A DNA stretch of 64,000 bases from Rhodothermia bacterium (GTDB lineage: Bacteria > Bacteroidota > Rhodothermia > Balneolales > Balneolaceae): NCBI GenBank assembly GCA_030427885.1, contig JAUICM010000002.1, forward strand, positions 434,001 to 498,000. Reading direction: 5' to 3'. Position 1 is the first letter of the stretch. Each line of letters starts with the position of its first letter. This document shows, piece after piece, positions 8,960-17,312 of this stretch. The notes under the pieces are model-generated. The model had not been told where the DNA came from. It was given only the letters and a program-made list of their open reading frames with translations, and searched no databases. The translations under genes and the position numbers were made by a program.

Positions 8960-10090
8960 ATGAAAAAGATCTTTTTACTTCTACTGCTAACCCTTTTTAC
9001 CATTCATGCTTCTGCTCAGGAACGAGGAAGAGTTCGTGACTTTGGCATTACACCGGGCATCCTTACCCCTGGAAAACTGAACGCCATTACTGATGTAGCC
9101 GGCATACAGGTAGGCCATAAAACTATTATCGAATCAGATAGTATTCGAACCGGAGTAACGATGATCCTACCCCACTCCGGGAATGTATATCAGAGTCGGG
9201 TCCCCGCAGCTGTTTTTGTAGGTAATGGTTTTGGAAAAGCAGTTGGCTTTACCCAGATCCAGGAATTGGGCGAGATCGAGACCCCGATTGGACTCACCAA
9301 CACACTTAGTATCCATACGGTCGCCAATGGTATTTCTGATTATATGCTTGGCCTGGAAGAGAACCAGAATGTACGGTCAATTAACCCGGTGGTTGGAGAA
9401 ACTAATGACGGATACCTTAATGACATCAGGGGCAGGCACATCACCGTGAATGATGTCTTTGATGCAATTAATGCAGCCGAATCAGGAGAAGTTCAGGAAG
9501 GTTCTGTGGGAGCAGGTACCGGAACAAGTGCACTGGGTTTTAAAGGCGGCATCGGAACTTCATCACGCAAACTCCCCAAAAGATTTAATTCCTATACCGT
9601 GGGTGTTCTGGTTCAATCTAACTTTGGAGGGATACTTACCATTGACGGAGCACCGGTGGGTGAGGAACTTAAAAATCATTACTTGTCCAGTATCATACCC
9701 TACGATGTAGATGGTTCCTGTATGATCATAGTTGCAACAGATGCACCCATCACTTCAAGAAACCTGGAGCGACTTGCAAAAAGAGCATTCCTTGGGATTG
9801 CCCGTGTTGGTGGATTTGCTTCAAACGGGAGCGGTGATTATGTGATCGCGTTCTCCACAAATGAAGAGGTTCGTAATAATCTTAATGCCAGAACTCCTGT
9901 GCATACTATTTCTGAACTTGATAATAATGCGATGACCCCGCTTTTCCTTGCAGCTGTTGAGGCTACAGAGGAAGCGATCCTGAATTCATTGTTCATGGCA
10001 ACTACCACAGAGGGGCATCATGGTACTCAGCGGGCTCTGCCAATTGAACAGGTTCTTGAAATACTCAGGAAGTATAAAACCATTGATTAA
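8960..10090 (+). CDS. Secreted P1-family (DmpA/BapA-type) aminopeptidase
   Basis: A 376-residue N-terminal-nucleophile hydrolase with a signal peptide (about residues 1-19, cleavage after ASA). DmpA-family enzymes self-cleave between a Gly and a Ser, and the new N-terminal Ser attacks substrate; here Gly252-Ser253 in DGSCMIIVATDAP fits the position known for DmpA (249/250). Other family segments are ITDVAGIQVGH, TPIGLTNTLS, the oxyanion/glycine-rich GTGTSALGFKGGIGTSSR and GVLVQSNFGG. Relatives remove N-terminal amino acids, often D- or beta-amino acids; the specificity is not readable here. It is periplasmic or secreted and stands alone, followed by two lipoprotein genes. Confidence 0.92.
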   Translation: MKKIFLLLLLTLFTIHASAQERGRVRDFGITPGILTPGKLNAITDVAGIQVGHKTIIESDSIRTGVTMILPHSGNVYQSRVPAAVFVGNGFGKAVGFTQIQELGEIETPIGLTNTLSIHTVANGISDYMLGLEENQNVRSINPVVGETNDGYLNDIRGRHITVNDVFDAINAAESGEVQEGSVGAGTGTSALGFKGGIGTSSRKLPKRFNSYTVGVLVQSNFGGILTIDGAPVGEELKNHYLSSIIPYDVDGSCMIIVATDAPITSRNLERLAKRAFLGIARVGGFASNGSGDYVIAFSTNEEVRNNLNARTPVHTISELDNNAMTPLFLAAVEATEEAILNSLFMATTTEGHHGTQRALPIEQVLEILRKYKTID

Positions 10091-10174
10091 CAATAAACTT
10101 ATAGCAACTAAACATCTTCACTTTCGTTTCAATAATTTGTAATATCAAAAAAATCTAAGTTGGAATATAAGGTC

Positions 10175-10855
10175 ATGAAAGTCAGTACTTTGATCCGGGT
10201 TTATTTGGTCATTTTAACCGCAACACTTATCTCATGTAAACCCGTGGATTCTGATGATGTCAATCAGCAGAAAATACGAACTTCATATTATCTCCAATAT
10301 GATGCTGATAAAGACGAAACACTAGCTTATGCTACTTTTCAGTTTGGTTCTTCTTATGTAAGGTTAAAAGATCCGGCTTATGTTAGTTTTCAAAGTGACA
10401 GGTTGATCAAAAATGATGCTCTGGGAATTATTTCGTACGACCTTACATACAGAGGCTTCAAAAATGCAGGATCTTTCTATTACAGAGACGGTAACGGAGA
10501 TGAGTATCATAATAATGCCGTTCTGGTTGAGCCACTTTCATTTAATTCTGAATCTTCAACGCTATCCGCATCTCAGGGTGGAGAATTATTCTGGGATGGT
10601 GTAGTACTCACCGCAGGACAAACCGTTGGTGCCAGTATTTATACTTCTTCAGCAACCATCAGCTTTTCTACTGAGGCTATTGGAGCCAATTCCATTCGCA
10701 TTTCTGCCGATCAGATCACTGATGAATCAAAAGGCGATATAAAGATCAAATTATGTCGTGGCAAATCGTTTGGTCTTTCAGAAGCTACTCAGGAAGGCGG
10801 GTCGATACATACTGAATTTTGTTCTGAAAAAGTTGATTTTATCATAACAGACTAA
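10175..10855 (+). CDS. Hypothetical lipoprotein, paralogue of the next gene
   Basis: A 226-residue protein starting at ATG 10175; an upstream in-frame TTG (10160) is less likely because the signal sequence starts at MKVSTLIRVYL. The lipobox LISC gives a lipidated Cys near residue 22. The mature part is strand-rich: SYYLQYDADKDETLAYATF, FGSSYVRL and LTAGQTVGASIY resemble segments of the neighbouring lipoprotein. The family is not recognised. The beta-rich pattern suggests an immunoglobulin- or lipocalin-like fold at the envelope. Confidence 0.6.
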   Translation: MKVSTLIRVYLVILTATLISCKPVDSDDVNQQKIRTSYYLQYDADKDETLAYATFQFGSSYVRLKDPAYVSFQSDRLIKNDALGIISYDLTYRGFKNAGSFYYRDGNGDEYHNNAVLVEPLSFNSESSTLSASQGGELFWDGVVLTAGQTVGASIYTSSATISFSTEAIGANSIRISADQITDESKGDIKIKLCRGKSFGLSEATQEGGSIHTEFCSEKVDFIITD

Positions 10856-10963
10856 ATTCTGTTTTCCTACAACACTTCTTTTTGTTGTAATACGTTCATG
10901 ATTCACTTTTAAGAAGTCCGTATCTTCAACAGTTCTGAACCTTAGTACGAATTTAACATCTGT

Positions 10964-11653
10964 ATGAAATATCCGTTTTCAATAGCAGCACTTTTAGTAT
11001 TAATACTCTCTTTACCCATTCTCAGTTCCTGTGGTTCTGATATTGACGTTAAGATCGATCCGGATAAAGTCCAGGCGTTCTACTTTATGGAATACAGTTA
11101 TGAAACTGACTCAACAACTGTCAGTGCATATTTTGTTTATGACAATTCTTACTACGCATTGGATTCTGATGAGCAGATCACGTTTAATGGGGCCGAACTA
11201 AAAAAGTTCTCCGACCGGGGATTGACCTCCTACTACAATGAATACCCCGGGCTAATTGATACCGGCACCTTTGAATTCAATAATTTTGCCGGAAAAACCT
11301 TTACGAACACCGTTGAACAAACGAGTGACATCTCCCCAAAATTTCCGCTCGATATAACTATTACTAATGGAGGCACTGTTCAATGGATCGGCGATCCTGT
11401 TAAGGAAGGTCAAACTATTACACTATATATTAGGAGTATTGATAACGGATCCGTCTTTAAAGAAGAACTTACCACCAAAGGGGCTACCAAATTTACTTTT
11501 GGTAAAAGTAAACTACCGGAATACATTTCCGGTGATGTTGAAGTTGCCATGTTCCGAACCCAACCTTATGATCTGGATGAACAAACCGTTGCAGGAGGAG
11601 TTATATCTGCAATCTACGTTTCCAATCTGTTTACAGTAAATATCAAACTGTAA
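10964..11653 (+). CDS. Hypothetical lipoprotein, paralogue of the preceding gene
   Basis: A 229-residue predicted lipoprotein (lipobox LSSC, Cys at about residue 23). Its layout matches the previous gene: AFYFMEYSYETDSTTVSAYFVYDNSYYAL against the same-position segment upstream, then a strand-rich centre with VKEGQTITLYIRS, and a C-terminal block with DVEVAMFRTQPYDLDEQTVAGG. The pair looks like an old tandem duplication. No catalytic or metal motif is visible. The 230 bases after it hold the mraZ promoter, so it is not part of the dcw transcription unit. Confidence 0.6.
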   Translation: MKYPFSIAALLVLILSLPILSSCGSDIDVKIDPDKVQAFYFMEYSYETDSTTVSAYFVYDNSYYALDSDEQITFNGAELKKFSDRGLTSYYNEYPGLIDTGTFEFNNFAGKTFTNTVEQTSDISPKFPLDITITNGGTVQWIGDPVKEGQTITLYIRSIDNGSVFKEELTTKGATKFTFGKSKLPEYISGDVEVAMFRTQPYDLDEQTVAGGVISAIYVSNLFTVNIKL

Positions 11654-11773
11654 CCCGAGACCCACTTAATATTTCGTTCAAGGTTTAATGATCTGAAACC
11701 TCAGGCTCCCTATATCCTTTAAACGGCAAAAACAGCCCTTCAGAAATATTTTTTAGATGTAAGTGGAAAGTTC

Positions 11774-11803
11774 TTGACACATTGTGGCAAATTAGGGTAC
11801 ATT
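11774..11803 (+). promoter_or_regulatory. Sigma-70-like promoter of mraZ / dcw cluster
   Basis: TTGACA at 11774-11779 and TACATT at 11798-11803, 18 bases apart, form the best promoter-like pair in the window. Transcription would start near 11810, about 75 bases before the mraZ GTG. The MraZ-box array overlaps the -10 and the start region. Confidence 0.6.
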
Positions 11804-11829
11804 GTGGGGTGAAGTGGGAGATAGTGGGG
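11785..11829 (+). promoter_or_regulatory. MraZ operator: 10-bp phased TGGGN repeats
   Basis: Three exact TGGGN units stand at 11805, 11815 and 11825, each separated by five bases, as described for MraZ operators in other bacteria. Two degenerate units (TGGCA at 11785 and GGGTA at 11795) extend the same 10-base phase upstream. Binding would cover the -10 and transcription start, so MraZ very likely represses its own cluster. Confidence 0.85.
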
Positions 11830-11883
11830 ACTATTCTCTTTTCTGAGCATTAGCAATCAACAACCATCCACACGGCGGGAATC

Positions 11884-12351
11884 GTGTATAGTTTTAAAGG
11901 CCAATACGAGCATAGTATAGATGAGAAAGGACGCATTTCCTTTCCAGCTAAGATGCGCAAGCTTCTCAGCCCTTCCGCACAGGATCGCTTTGTCGTGGTT
12001 CGCGGACTTGAGGGATGTTTGTACCTATACCCCGAAAATGAATGGAATAACGTTGAGCAAGCCCTATCTCAGGCCAATAATTTTACCCGCTCTGGCCGCA
12101 TAGCTAAACGAAATTTCCTCAGATATGCTGAAGATGTTTCCCTGGATAAGCAAAACAGAATCGCTATCCCAACAGACCACATAACCTTTGCAGCAATAGA
12201 CTCAAAAGCGGTTTTCATCGGAATGGGCCAGTATATAGAGATCTGGTCACCTGAAAAACTAAAAGAGGCTGATGACAATCTTGATCCGGATGCATTTGAA
12301 GAGATCTTTGAACAAGTGATGGGAGGCGGCTCACAAACCGATGTTGATTGA
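11884..12351 (+). CDS. mraZ: Transcriptional regulator MraZ
   Basis: A 155-residue double AbrB-like protein. Each half carries the MraZ signature: YEHSIDEKGRISFPAKMR near the start and VSLDKQNRIAIPTDH around residues 84-98. MraZ forms ring oligomers that bind tandem TGGGN boxes; such boxes lie 55-80 bases upstream. The start is GTG 11884, giving the usual MYSFKGQY-like beginning. It overlaps rsmH if rsmH starts at 12341, or ends 1 base before it if 12353 is used. It is the first gene of the dcw cluster, as in most bacteria. Confidence 0.95.
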   Translation: MYSFKGQYEHSIDEKGRISFPAKMRKLLSPSAQDRFVVVRGLEGCLYLYPENEWNNVEQALSQANNFTRSGRIAKRNFLRYAEDVSLDKQNRIAIPTDHITFAAIDSKAVFIGMGQYIEIWSPEKLKEADDNLDPDAFEEIFEQVMGGGSQTDVD

Positions 12352-12352
12352 G

Positions 12353-13279
12353 ATGACCACATATCATGAGCATATCCCGGTAATGCTTAACGAGTGCATG
12401 GAATACCTCATCACTGACGAAGATGGTATTTATATAGATGGTACCCTTGGTGGTGGCGGGCACTCAAAAAAAATTCTTTCTCTGCTTGGAGAATCAGGGC
12501 GGCTTTATGCTGTTGATCAGGATGATGAAGCTATTGCTGCTGCAACAAAACGTATCGGCAATGATTCACGTTTTACGACTTTAAAAGGAAATTTCGGATA
12601 CCTGGCCACACTTCTACCTCCCCAAATTCACGGTCAGGTAACCGGAATCCTTTTAGATCTTGGTGTTTCAACGCATCAGATCAAAGAAGCTGAAAGAGGT
12701 TTCAGCTTTCAGGAAGATGGCCCTCTTGATATGAGAATGGGAAATCTCACTGGTGTATCTGCTTATCAGGTTGTTAATAACTACGAGTACGAGGCATTAC
12801 GGGATGTGATCTTCCATTATGGTGAAGAAAGAGCGAGCCGACAGATCGCTAAAGCTATTATTGAATCCCGCCCAATCGAAACTACCGGAGAACTCCGAAA
12901 AGTGATCTCCGAAGTAGTTAACAAGAAATTTGAGATTAAATCGCTGGCCAGAGTATTTCAGGGAATCCGGATTGAAGTAAACCGGGAGCTTGAAATGCTG
13001 AAGAACGTGCTCGAGCAATCCCTGGAAGTTCTCAAGCCTGGTGGCAGGTTAGTTGTCATGTCTTATCATTCACTCGAGGACAGAATTGTTAAACGCTTTT
13101 TTAAGGCCGGTAATTTTGACGGTAAACAGGAAAAAGATTTTTACGGAAACGTACTCTCACCACTTCAACCTGTCACCCGACAGATCATCACCCCGTCTGA
13201 TGAAGAGATATCCGTAAATCCTGCTTCCCGGAGCGCCAAACTCCGGGTTGCTGAAAAAACAGAAGGAGGCGGCTCATGA
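12353..13279 (+). CDS. rsmH: 16S rRNA (cytosine-1402 N4) methyltransferase
   Basis: RsmH (MraW) uses SAM to methylate N4 of C1402 in the 30S decoding centre. The SAM-binding loop is YIDGTLGGGGHSKKIL; FQEDGPLDMRM and VMSYHSLEDRIVKRFF are family blocks. About 308 residues from ATG 12353, the usual size; ATG 12341 would add MLIE. GGAGG at 12321 is too far from either start to decide. The stop overlaps the next start by 4 bases, so translation is coupled to ftsL. Confidence 0.95.
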   Translation: MTTYHEHIPVMLNECMEYLITDEDGIYIDGTLGGGGHSKKILSLLGESGRLYAVDQDDEAIAAATKRIGNDSRFTTLKGNFGYLATLLPPQIHGQVTGILLDLGVSTHQIKEAERGFSFQEDGPLDMRMGNLTGVSAYQVVNNYEYEALRDVIFHYGEERASRQIAKAIIESRPIETTGELRKVISEVVNKKFEIKSLARVFQGIRIEVNRELEMLKNVLEQSLEVLKPGGRLVVMSYHSLEDRIVKRFFKAGNFDGKQEKDFYGNVLSPLQPVTRQIITPSDEEISVNPASRSAKLRVAEKTEGGGS

Positions 13280-13695
13280 TGGTGCAATCCCCACTTAAGC
13301 GTCATGAAGTGAAGCCGAACCTCCGAAGAGTACCTAAACCTGACATAGCATCCCCATCTCCAAAAGCCAATAAGGCTAAGAGCAAAAAATCCAGCAGGAT
13401 GAGTCAATCGGGCACCGTATTTCCAAAGGTTAAGCCTGGGAAAGTTATCCTTATAACCATTCTTATCGGGATACTCGGATTTGCATACCTGACCCATGTT
13501 TTTGCCACACAGAGATTGCTGCGTGAGGTACAACAACTTGAAGCTGAGTACAACAAGACCCGCCAGAAGTACGACGAGCTGAAACTAAGGTACGACCGAA
13601 TGGTAGGCCCAGCTGAGATCTACCAAAAAGCAAAGGAACAAGGGTTCATCAATGGCGGCCCGGCCAACAAAGTGATCATCATAAAAAATGACTGA
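13276..13695 (+). CDS. ftsL: FtsL-like cell-division protein
   Basis: A 139-residue bitopic protein identified mainly by position between rsmH and ftsI and by architecture. A basic, Pro/Ser/Lys-rich cytoplasmic segment (1-54) precedes one transmembrane helix (about 56-76, VILITILIGILGFAYLTHVF), then a coiled coil (about 80-110, LLREVQQLEAEYNKTRQKYDEL) and a short tail. In E. coli FtsL pairs with FtsB through this coiled coil and activates FtsWI. Sequence similarity within the family is low, so the name rests on context. It overlaps both neighbours (4 and 8 bases). Confidence 0.82.
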   Translation: MMVQSPLKRHEVKPNLRRVPKPDIASPSPKANKAKSKKSSRMSQSGTVFPKVKPGKVILITILIGILGFAYLTHVFATQRLLREVQQLEAEYNKTRQKYDELKLRYDRMVGPAEIYQKAKEQGFINGGPANKVIIIKND

Positions 13696-15844
13696 GCACA
13701 GAACCGCCATATTAAGCCGCATGTTCATTGTACTGGGATTACTATTTCTGATCCCTTGTGCATTAGCTTTTCAGCTCATTCGCATCAATTACATTGAAGG
13801 TGAGGGGCTCAGAGCACTTTGGAACAAACAGGCTGTCGAGATGATGCCAATTCCTGCTCAACGTGGAAATATATATGACCACAATGGCACTCTCTTAGCC
13901 ACAAACTCAGTGGATTACCAGATAGCATTAGATCCTAAGGTTCAGGGCCTTACCCGCCAGCAAATCATTGAACTGACCGGAAAATTAGGTGAACTGACAT
14001 CAAGACCCGGCTCTTATTATCTCGATAAAGTTGACAAAGCTCCTGCAAAATCCAGATATGTGGTGTTAGCTAAAAATCTAAGCGGTATTGATAAAGACGA
14101 AATCAGTAACCTCGGTATTAAAGGGGTAATCGTTGAAGAGAATTTCCGCCGAAAATATACTTTTGGCTCACTTGCTGCTCATTCACTGGGTTTTGTAAAT
14201 CATAATATGGAAGGCCGAACAGGTATTGAATCATTCTATAATAATGAGCTCAAAGGCTCTGATGGTGTTCAGCAAGTTCGAAAAGACCCCTTCAACCGTA
14301 TTTTTGAATACGTAGGTGCTCCTAAAAAACTCCCGGTTAACGGATACTCCCTGTATACCACCATAGATGCTTACATCCAGGCGATTCTGGAAGACGAACT
14401 TAAAACCGGTGTTGAAAAGTTTCGTGCCAATTATGGTACCGGAATTATAATGGATCCCAAAACCGGAGCTATCAAAGCACTGGCAAATTATCCAACTTAT
14501 GACCCAAATTTTCCGGGTTCAGGCGAAAATGAGAATCGACGGAATTTTGCAATTTCTGATATGGTAGAGCCCGGTTCCACCTATAAACTCATTACTGCCA
14601 TTGCCGCACTAGAGCAGAAGAAAGTAAATTTTGAAGAGGTTTTTCACACTGGTGATGGCGAAAAGGTAATTCACGGCCTTACCCTACGCGACCATGAACC
14701 CCTTGGGGACATTACTTTTGAAGAGGTGATACGTCAGTCATCCAATGTTGGAACTGCTGAGATCGCAATGCGACTCGACAATGATCATTTCTACCAATAT
14801 TCCAGAAATATGGGCTTTGGAACTCCCACTTATGTTGATATTGCCGGTGAAGAAAGTGGTCGCATGGCTAAGCCATACGACTGGAGTTTGGTTAGCCTTC
14901 CCTGGATGTCTCATGGTTATGAATTACTGGCAACTCCCATGCAGGTAGCACAGGCTTACTCTGCTTTTGCCAATCATGGCTTACTTATGAAACCATACAT
15001 TGTTGAAAGAATTGAAGACGAAAATGGAAATATTATAAGTGAACATGAGCCTGAATCCATTCGAAGAGTAGCAAAGAAAAAAACTCTGGATCAACTCCTG
15101 CCCATTTTTGAAAGTGTTGTTTCAGATTCAGGAACCGGAGAGTATGCTCAGGTTGACGGCCTCCGGATCGCCGGAAAAACCGGGACAGCGAAAAAAGTGG
15201 TTAATGGCAGATATGCCAATATCTACCGCGGTTCATTTGTAGGCTTCTTCCCTGTTGAGGATCCCAAATATGTTTGCTTCATCATGCTTGATGAACCAAA
15301 ACCTGTAGGTTACGGAGGCTATACAGCTGGTCCGATCTTCCAGAAAGTCACCAACCGCATTGCCGGACTTGATAATGACTTGCAGAGGAATATGGAATCC
15401 GGACTCAACGAAGATGATTTTATAACACAGGCACCACTGTTGGAAGGTCTTACTGTTAAAAATGCAGAGCAGATTCTGGCTGAGTTCGATATTGAATATA
15501 AATTAAATGGCAAAGAAGGCTATATAATTGAGCAACACCCCGAACCCGGTGACACGCTAACCCCGGGCGATGAAATTATTCTCACTCTATCGGAAACCTA
15601 TTCTCCGATCGATAGTGCAAGCGTAAAAGAAGGTTATGCAGAAATTCCTGATCTGGACGGCATGAATATGCGGAATGCCTCCGCACTTCTCTCCTCTCTG
15701 GGGCTTAAAGCCAATATGATCGGATCCGGAACTATTTTTGCGCAATTCCCAAAAGCAGGGCAGGTAATGCGAAAAGGTGGCGAAGTCACCATTCGTGGTA
15801 AAGCCCGATCGCTGGAAGCAGTAACAGAAACACGGAAGAAGTAA
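13688..15844 (+). CDS. ftsI: Penicillin-binding transpeptidase FtsI with two PASTA domains
   Basis: A septal class B transpeptidase of 718 residues. One N-terminal transmembrane helix (about 13-31) is followed by the dimerisation domain (AQRGNIYDHNGTLLA), then the transpeptidase domain with the acyl-enzyme SxxK as Ser297-TYK, SxN as Ser351-Ser-Asn353 and KTG at 497-499. Two PASTA-like modules follow (about 583-635 and 655-705), which may bind peptidoglycan or regulate turnover. E. coli FtsI lacks PASTA; this tail is common in Bacteroidota-type FtsI. It works with FtsW and lies in the overlapping rsmH-ftsL-ftsI run. Confidence 0.95.
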   Translation: MTEHRTAILSRMFIVLGLLFLIPCALAFQLIRINYIEGEGLRALWNKQAVEMMPIPAQRGNIYDHNGTLLATNSVDYQIALDPKVQGLTRQQIIELTGKLGELTSRPGSYYLDKVDKAPAKSRYVVLAKNLSGIDKDEISNLGIKGVIVEENFRRKYTFGSLAAHSLGFVNHNMEGRTGIESFYNNELKGSDGVQQVRKDPFNRIFEYVGAPKKLPVNGYSLYTTIDAYIQAILEDELKTGVEKFRANYGTGIIMDPKTGAIKALANYPTYDPNFPGSGENENRRNFAISDMVEPGSTYKLITAIAALEQKKVNFEEVFHTGDGEKVIHGLTLRDHEPLGDITFEEVIRQSSNVGTAEIAMRLDNDHFYQYSRNMGFGTPTYVDIAGEESGRMAKPYDWSLVSLPWMSHGYELLATPMQVAQAYSAFANHGLLMKPYIVERIEDENGNIISEHEPESIRRVAKKKTLDQLLPIFESVVSDSGTGEYAQVDGLRIAGKTGTAKKVVNGRYANIYRGSFVGFFPVEDPKYVCFIMLDEPKPVGYGGYTAGPIFQKVTNRIAGLDNDLQRNMESGLNEDDFITQAPLLEGLTVKNAEQILAEFDIEYKLNGKEGYIIEQHPEPGDTLTPGDEIILTLSETYSPIDSASVKEGYAEIPDLDGMNMRNASALLSSLGLKANMIGSGTIFAQFPKAGQVMRKGGEVTIRGKARSLEAVTETRKK

Positions 15845-15848
15845 TAGA

Positions 15849-17312
15849 TTGAATATCCAGAAACTCATAGAACTGGTTAATCCGCTTGATGTATCACGCA
15901 CCAAGCCTGAAGGTGATATTCTGAATATCGTTCAGGATTCGCGTCAGGTTAATGAAGGATCTGCATTTATTGCAGTCCGTGGCGAAGAAGTGGATGGGCA
16001 TATGTTTTTGGAAGACGCGATCCATCGGGGCGCAAAGGTTCTGATATGTGAGGAATCCTACTATACAGAAGCTCCCGGAGTTTGTGTGATGGAAGTTGAG
16101 AATACACGAGCTTTGATCGGTAAACTGGCACATGCTTTTGCCGGAAATCCTGCTGAAAATTTAAAAGTAGTTGGAATCACCGGAACTAACGGCAAAACAA
16201 CCACTGCTACTCTTGTGTATCAGATCCTGAGTACCTGTGGTTATAAAGCTTCGTTACTGGGAACTGTTGCAAAACGGATTTTAGGGGAAGAAATCTCCAG
16301 CTCTTTAACTACTTCTGACCCCATTGAACTCGCCAATGATATGAGAAAGATGGTTGATGCCGGATCAGAATATCTGGTGATGGAAGTATCCTCCCATGCA
16401 TTGGTGCAGTCAAGAGTGTCTGGATTTGATTTTGAAGTGGCCGCTTTTACAAACCTGAGCCATGATCATCTCGATTACCATCATACCGTAAAAGAATACG
16501 CCAGAGCCAAGAAATTGCTGTTTGACGATCTTTCTGATGAAGCCACTGCCATCACTAATATTGATGATGAATATGGTGAGTATATGGTCTCTGATTGTAA
16601 GGGCAAAAAAATTCTATTTGGCTTCAATGATGAAGTAAATCATATCATCACCAATGCGCCCGAAGGACTAACCCTGGTTATCGACGGCGTTCATATTGAC
16701 AGCCCATTGGTTGGAAAATTCAATGCATACAACATTGGGCAGGCTTTTGAAATTTGTAAAGCTCTTGGAGTGCCGGAGAACAAGATCTCTGAAGCCCTTA
16801 AAACCTGTGCTGGTGCTCCAGGCAGGATGGAATCGGTACAAATTGATACTGATGGTCTGCCTTTGGTTGTAGTTGATTATGCGCACACTCCGGATGCACT
16901 TGAGAATGCACTGTCCACGCTAAAAGAACTTAAACAAGAGGATCAGAATCTTATTGTTGTATTTGGAGCTGGTGGTGACAGAGACTCAACCAAGCGTCCT
17001 GAAATGGCCAAGGCTGCAGCTGAATATGCTGATTGGATCTATGTAACAAGTGATAATCCAAGATTTGAGAATCCTGATCTCATCATTGCAGACATTTTAA
17101 ATGGCTTTGAGGCCCTGGATAATGTAACCAGTATCACTAACCGGAAAGAAGCTATCCATAAAGCGATCGCTGATGCCGGAAGCAATGATATTATTCTTAT
17201 TGCTGGTAAAGGCCATGAAGATTACCAGGACGTAAAAGGCACCAAACATCCGTTCGATGACAGATTGATCGCTGCCGAAGCTCTTAAACTAAAAGCCGGG
17301 GAGGTCAGCTAA
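15849..17312 (+). CDS. murE: UDP-MurNAc-tripeptide synthetase (meso-DAP adding)
   Basis: MurE adds the third residue to UDP-MurNAc-L-Ala-D-Glu. The 487-residue protein has the Mur ligase P-loop GTNGKTTTATL, the central-domain block VMEVSSHALVQ, and DNPRFENP. DNPR is the motif that selects meso-diaminopimelate rather than lysine, so DAP-type peptidoglycan is predicted. The start is TTG 15849, 4 bases after the ftsI stop; no better ATG exists. The stop shares a base with mraY. murF, the next enzyme in the pathway, is not in the cluster. Confidence 0.95.
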   Translation: MNIQKLIELVNPLDVSRTKPEGDILNIVQDSRQVNEGSAFIAVRGEEVDGHMFLEDAIHRGAKVLICEESYYTEAPGVCVMEVENTRALIGKLAHAFAGNPAENLKVVGITGTNGKTTTATLVYQILSTCGYKASLLGTVAKRILGEEISSSLTTSDPIELANDMRKMVDAGSEYLVMEVSSHALVQSRVSGFDFEVAAFTNLSHDHLDYHHTVKEYARAKKLLFDDLSDEATAITNIDDEYGEYMVSDCKGKKILFGFNDEVNHIITNAPEGLTLVIDGVHIDSPLVGKFNAYNIGQAFEICKALGVPENKISEALKTCAGAPGRMESVQIDTDGLPLVVVDYAHTPDALENALSTLKELKQEDQNLIVVFGAGGDRDSTKRPEMAKAAAEYADWIYVTSDNPRFENPDLIIADILNGFEALDNVTSITNRKEAIHKAIADAGSNDIILIAGKGHEDYQDVKGTKHPFDDRLIAAEALKLKAGEVS

